Below are positions 13,946 through 13,995 of a DNA stretch of 13,995 nucleotides, piece by piece (position 1 is the stretch's first letter; each line of letters starts with the position of its first letter). This stretch comes from an uncultured Ruminococcus sp. (GTDB lineage Bacteria > Bacillota > Clostridia > Oscillospirales > Ruminococcaceae). The notes under the pieces were generated by a model. That model searched no databases, had not been told where the DNA came from, and was given only the letters and a program-made list of their open reading frames with translations. The DNA lies in assembly GCA_947178195.1 (NCBI GenBank), contig CAMWXM010000054.1, positions 1 through 13,995 on the forward strand. The letters run 5' to 3'. The position numbers and the translations under genes are program-made.

Positions 13946-13995
13946 CTATAAATGAGCATTCTGAAAAAATGCACAAAAAATAAGGACAGCGGCTC

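Overview
The window looks like chromosomal DNA of an AT-rich anaerobic Gram-positive bacterium of the class Clostridia, most likely Ruminococcus or another Oscillospiraceae. This is inferred from the gene families (TmcAL, a class D-like sortase, an Fst-like holin-type toxin, a large Cache-type hybrid histidine kinase), strong AGGAGG-like ribosome binding sites and consensus sigma-A promoters. The species cannot be named from sequence alone.

Region 26-4268 (+) is a tight run of four genes with overlaps or gaps of a few bases: a ClC-family anion transporter of the fluoride (CLC-F) type, the tRNA-Met cytidine acetate ligase TmcAL, a HAD-family phosphatase and the tRNA 2-thiouridylase MnmA. Two of the four modify wobble bases of tRNA. 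Region 4352-6713 (+) is a second operon with its own promoter, a structured leader and a strong terminator. It encodes a secreted protein with a C-terminal membrane anchor, a sortase with all three catalytic residues, and a four-helix membrane protein of unknown function. The anchored protein has no canonical LPxTG motif.

Region 6712-11491 (+) holds a TPR protein with a good promoter, a 48-residue single-helix membrane protein overlapping its end, and an 1128-residue hybrid sensor kinase with two receiver domains. The kinase has an unusual leader: its ribosome binding site is separated from the start codon by a palindrome. A bidirectional terminator at 11456-11491 separates it from the minus-strand genes.

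Region 11510-13278 (-) carries acetate kinase (ackA) with a clear promoter, followed by cytidine deaminase (cdd). A long hairpin without a T-tract lies between them.

Region 13290-13945 is the most notable part. It has no gene of ordinary size but contains a complete type I toxin-antitoxin module: a 33-residue hydrophobic holin-like (Fst/Hol-Tox type) toxin on the minus strand, with its ribosome binding site buried in a hairpin, and a convergent antitoxin RNA of about 90 nt on the plus strand with a perfect consensus promoter. The two transcripts overlap at a shared bidirectional terminator. The antitoxin contains a segment able to pair with the toxin ribosome binding site, and both RNAs begin with nearly the same sequence. 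The module is flanked by an exact 32-bp direct repeat.
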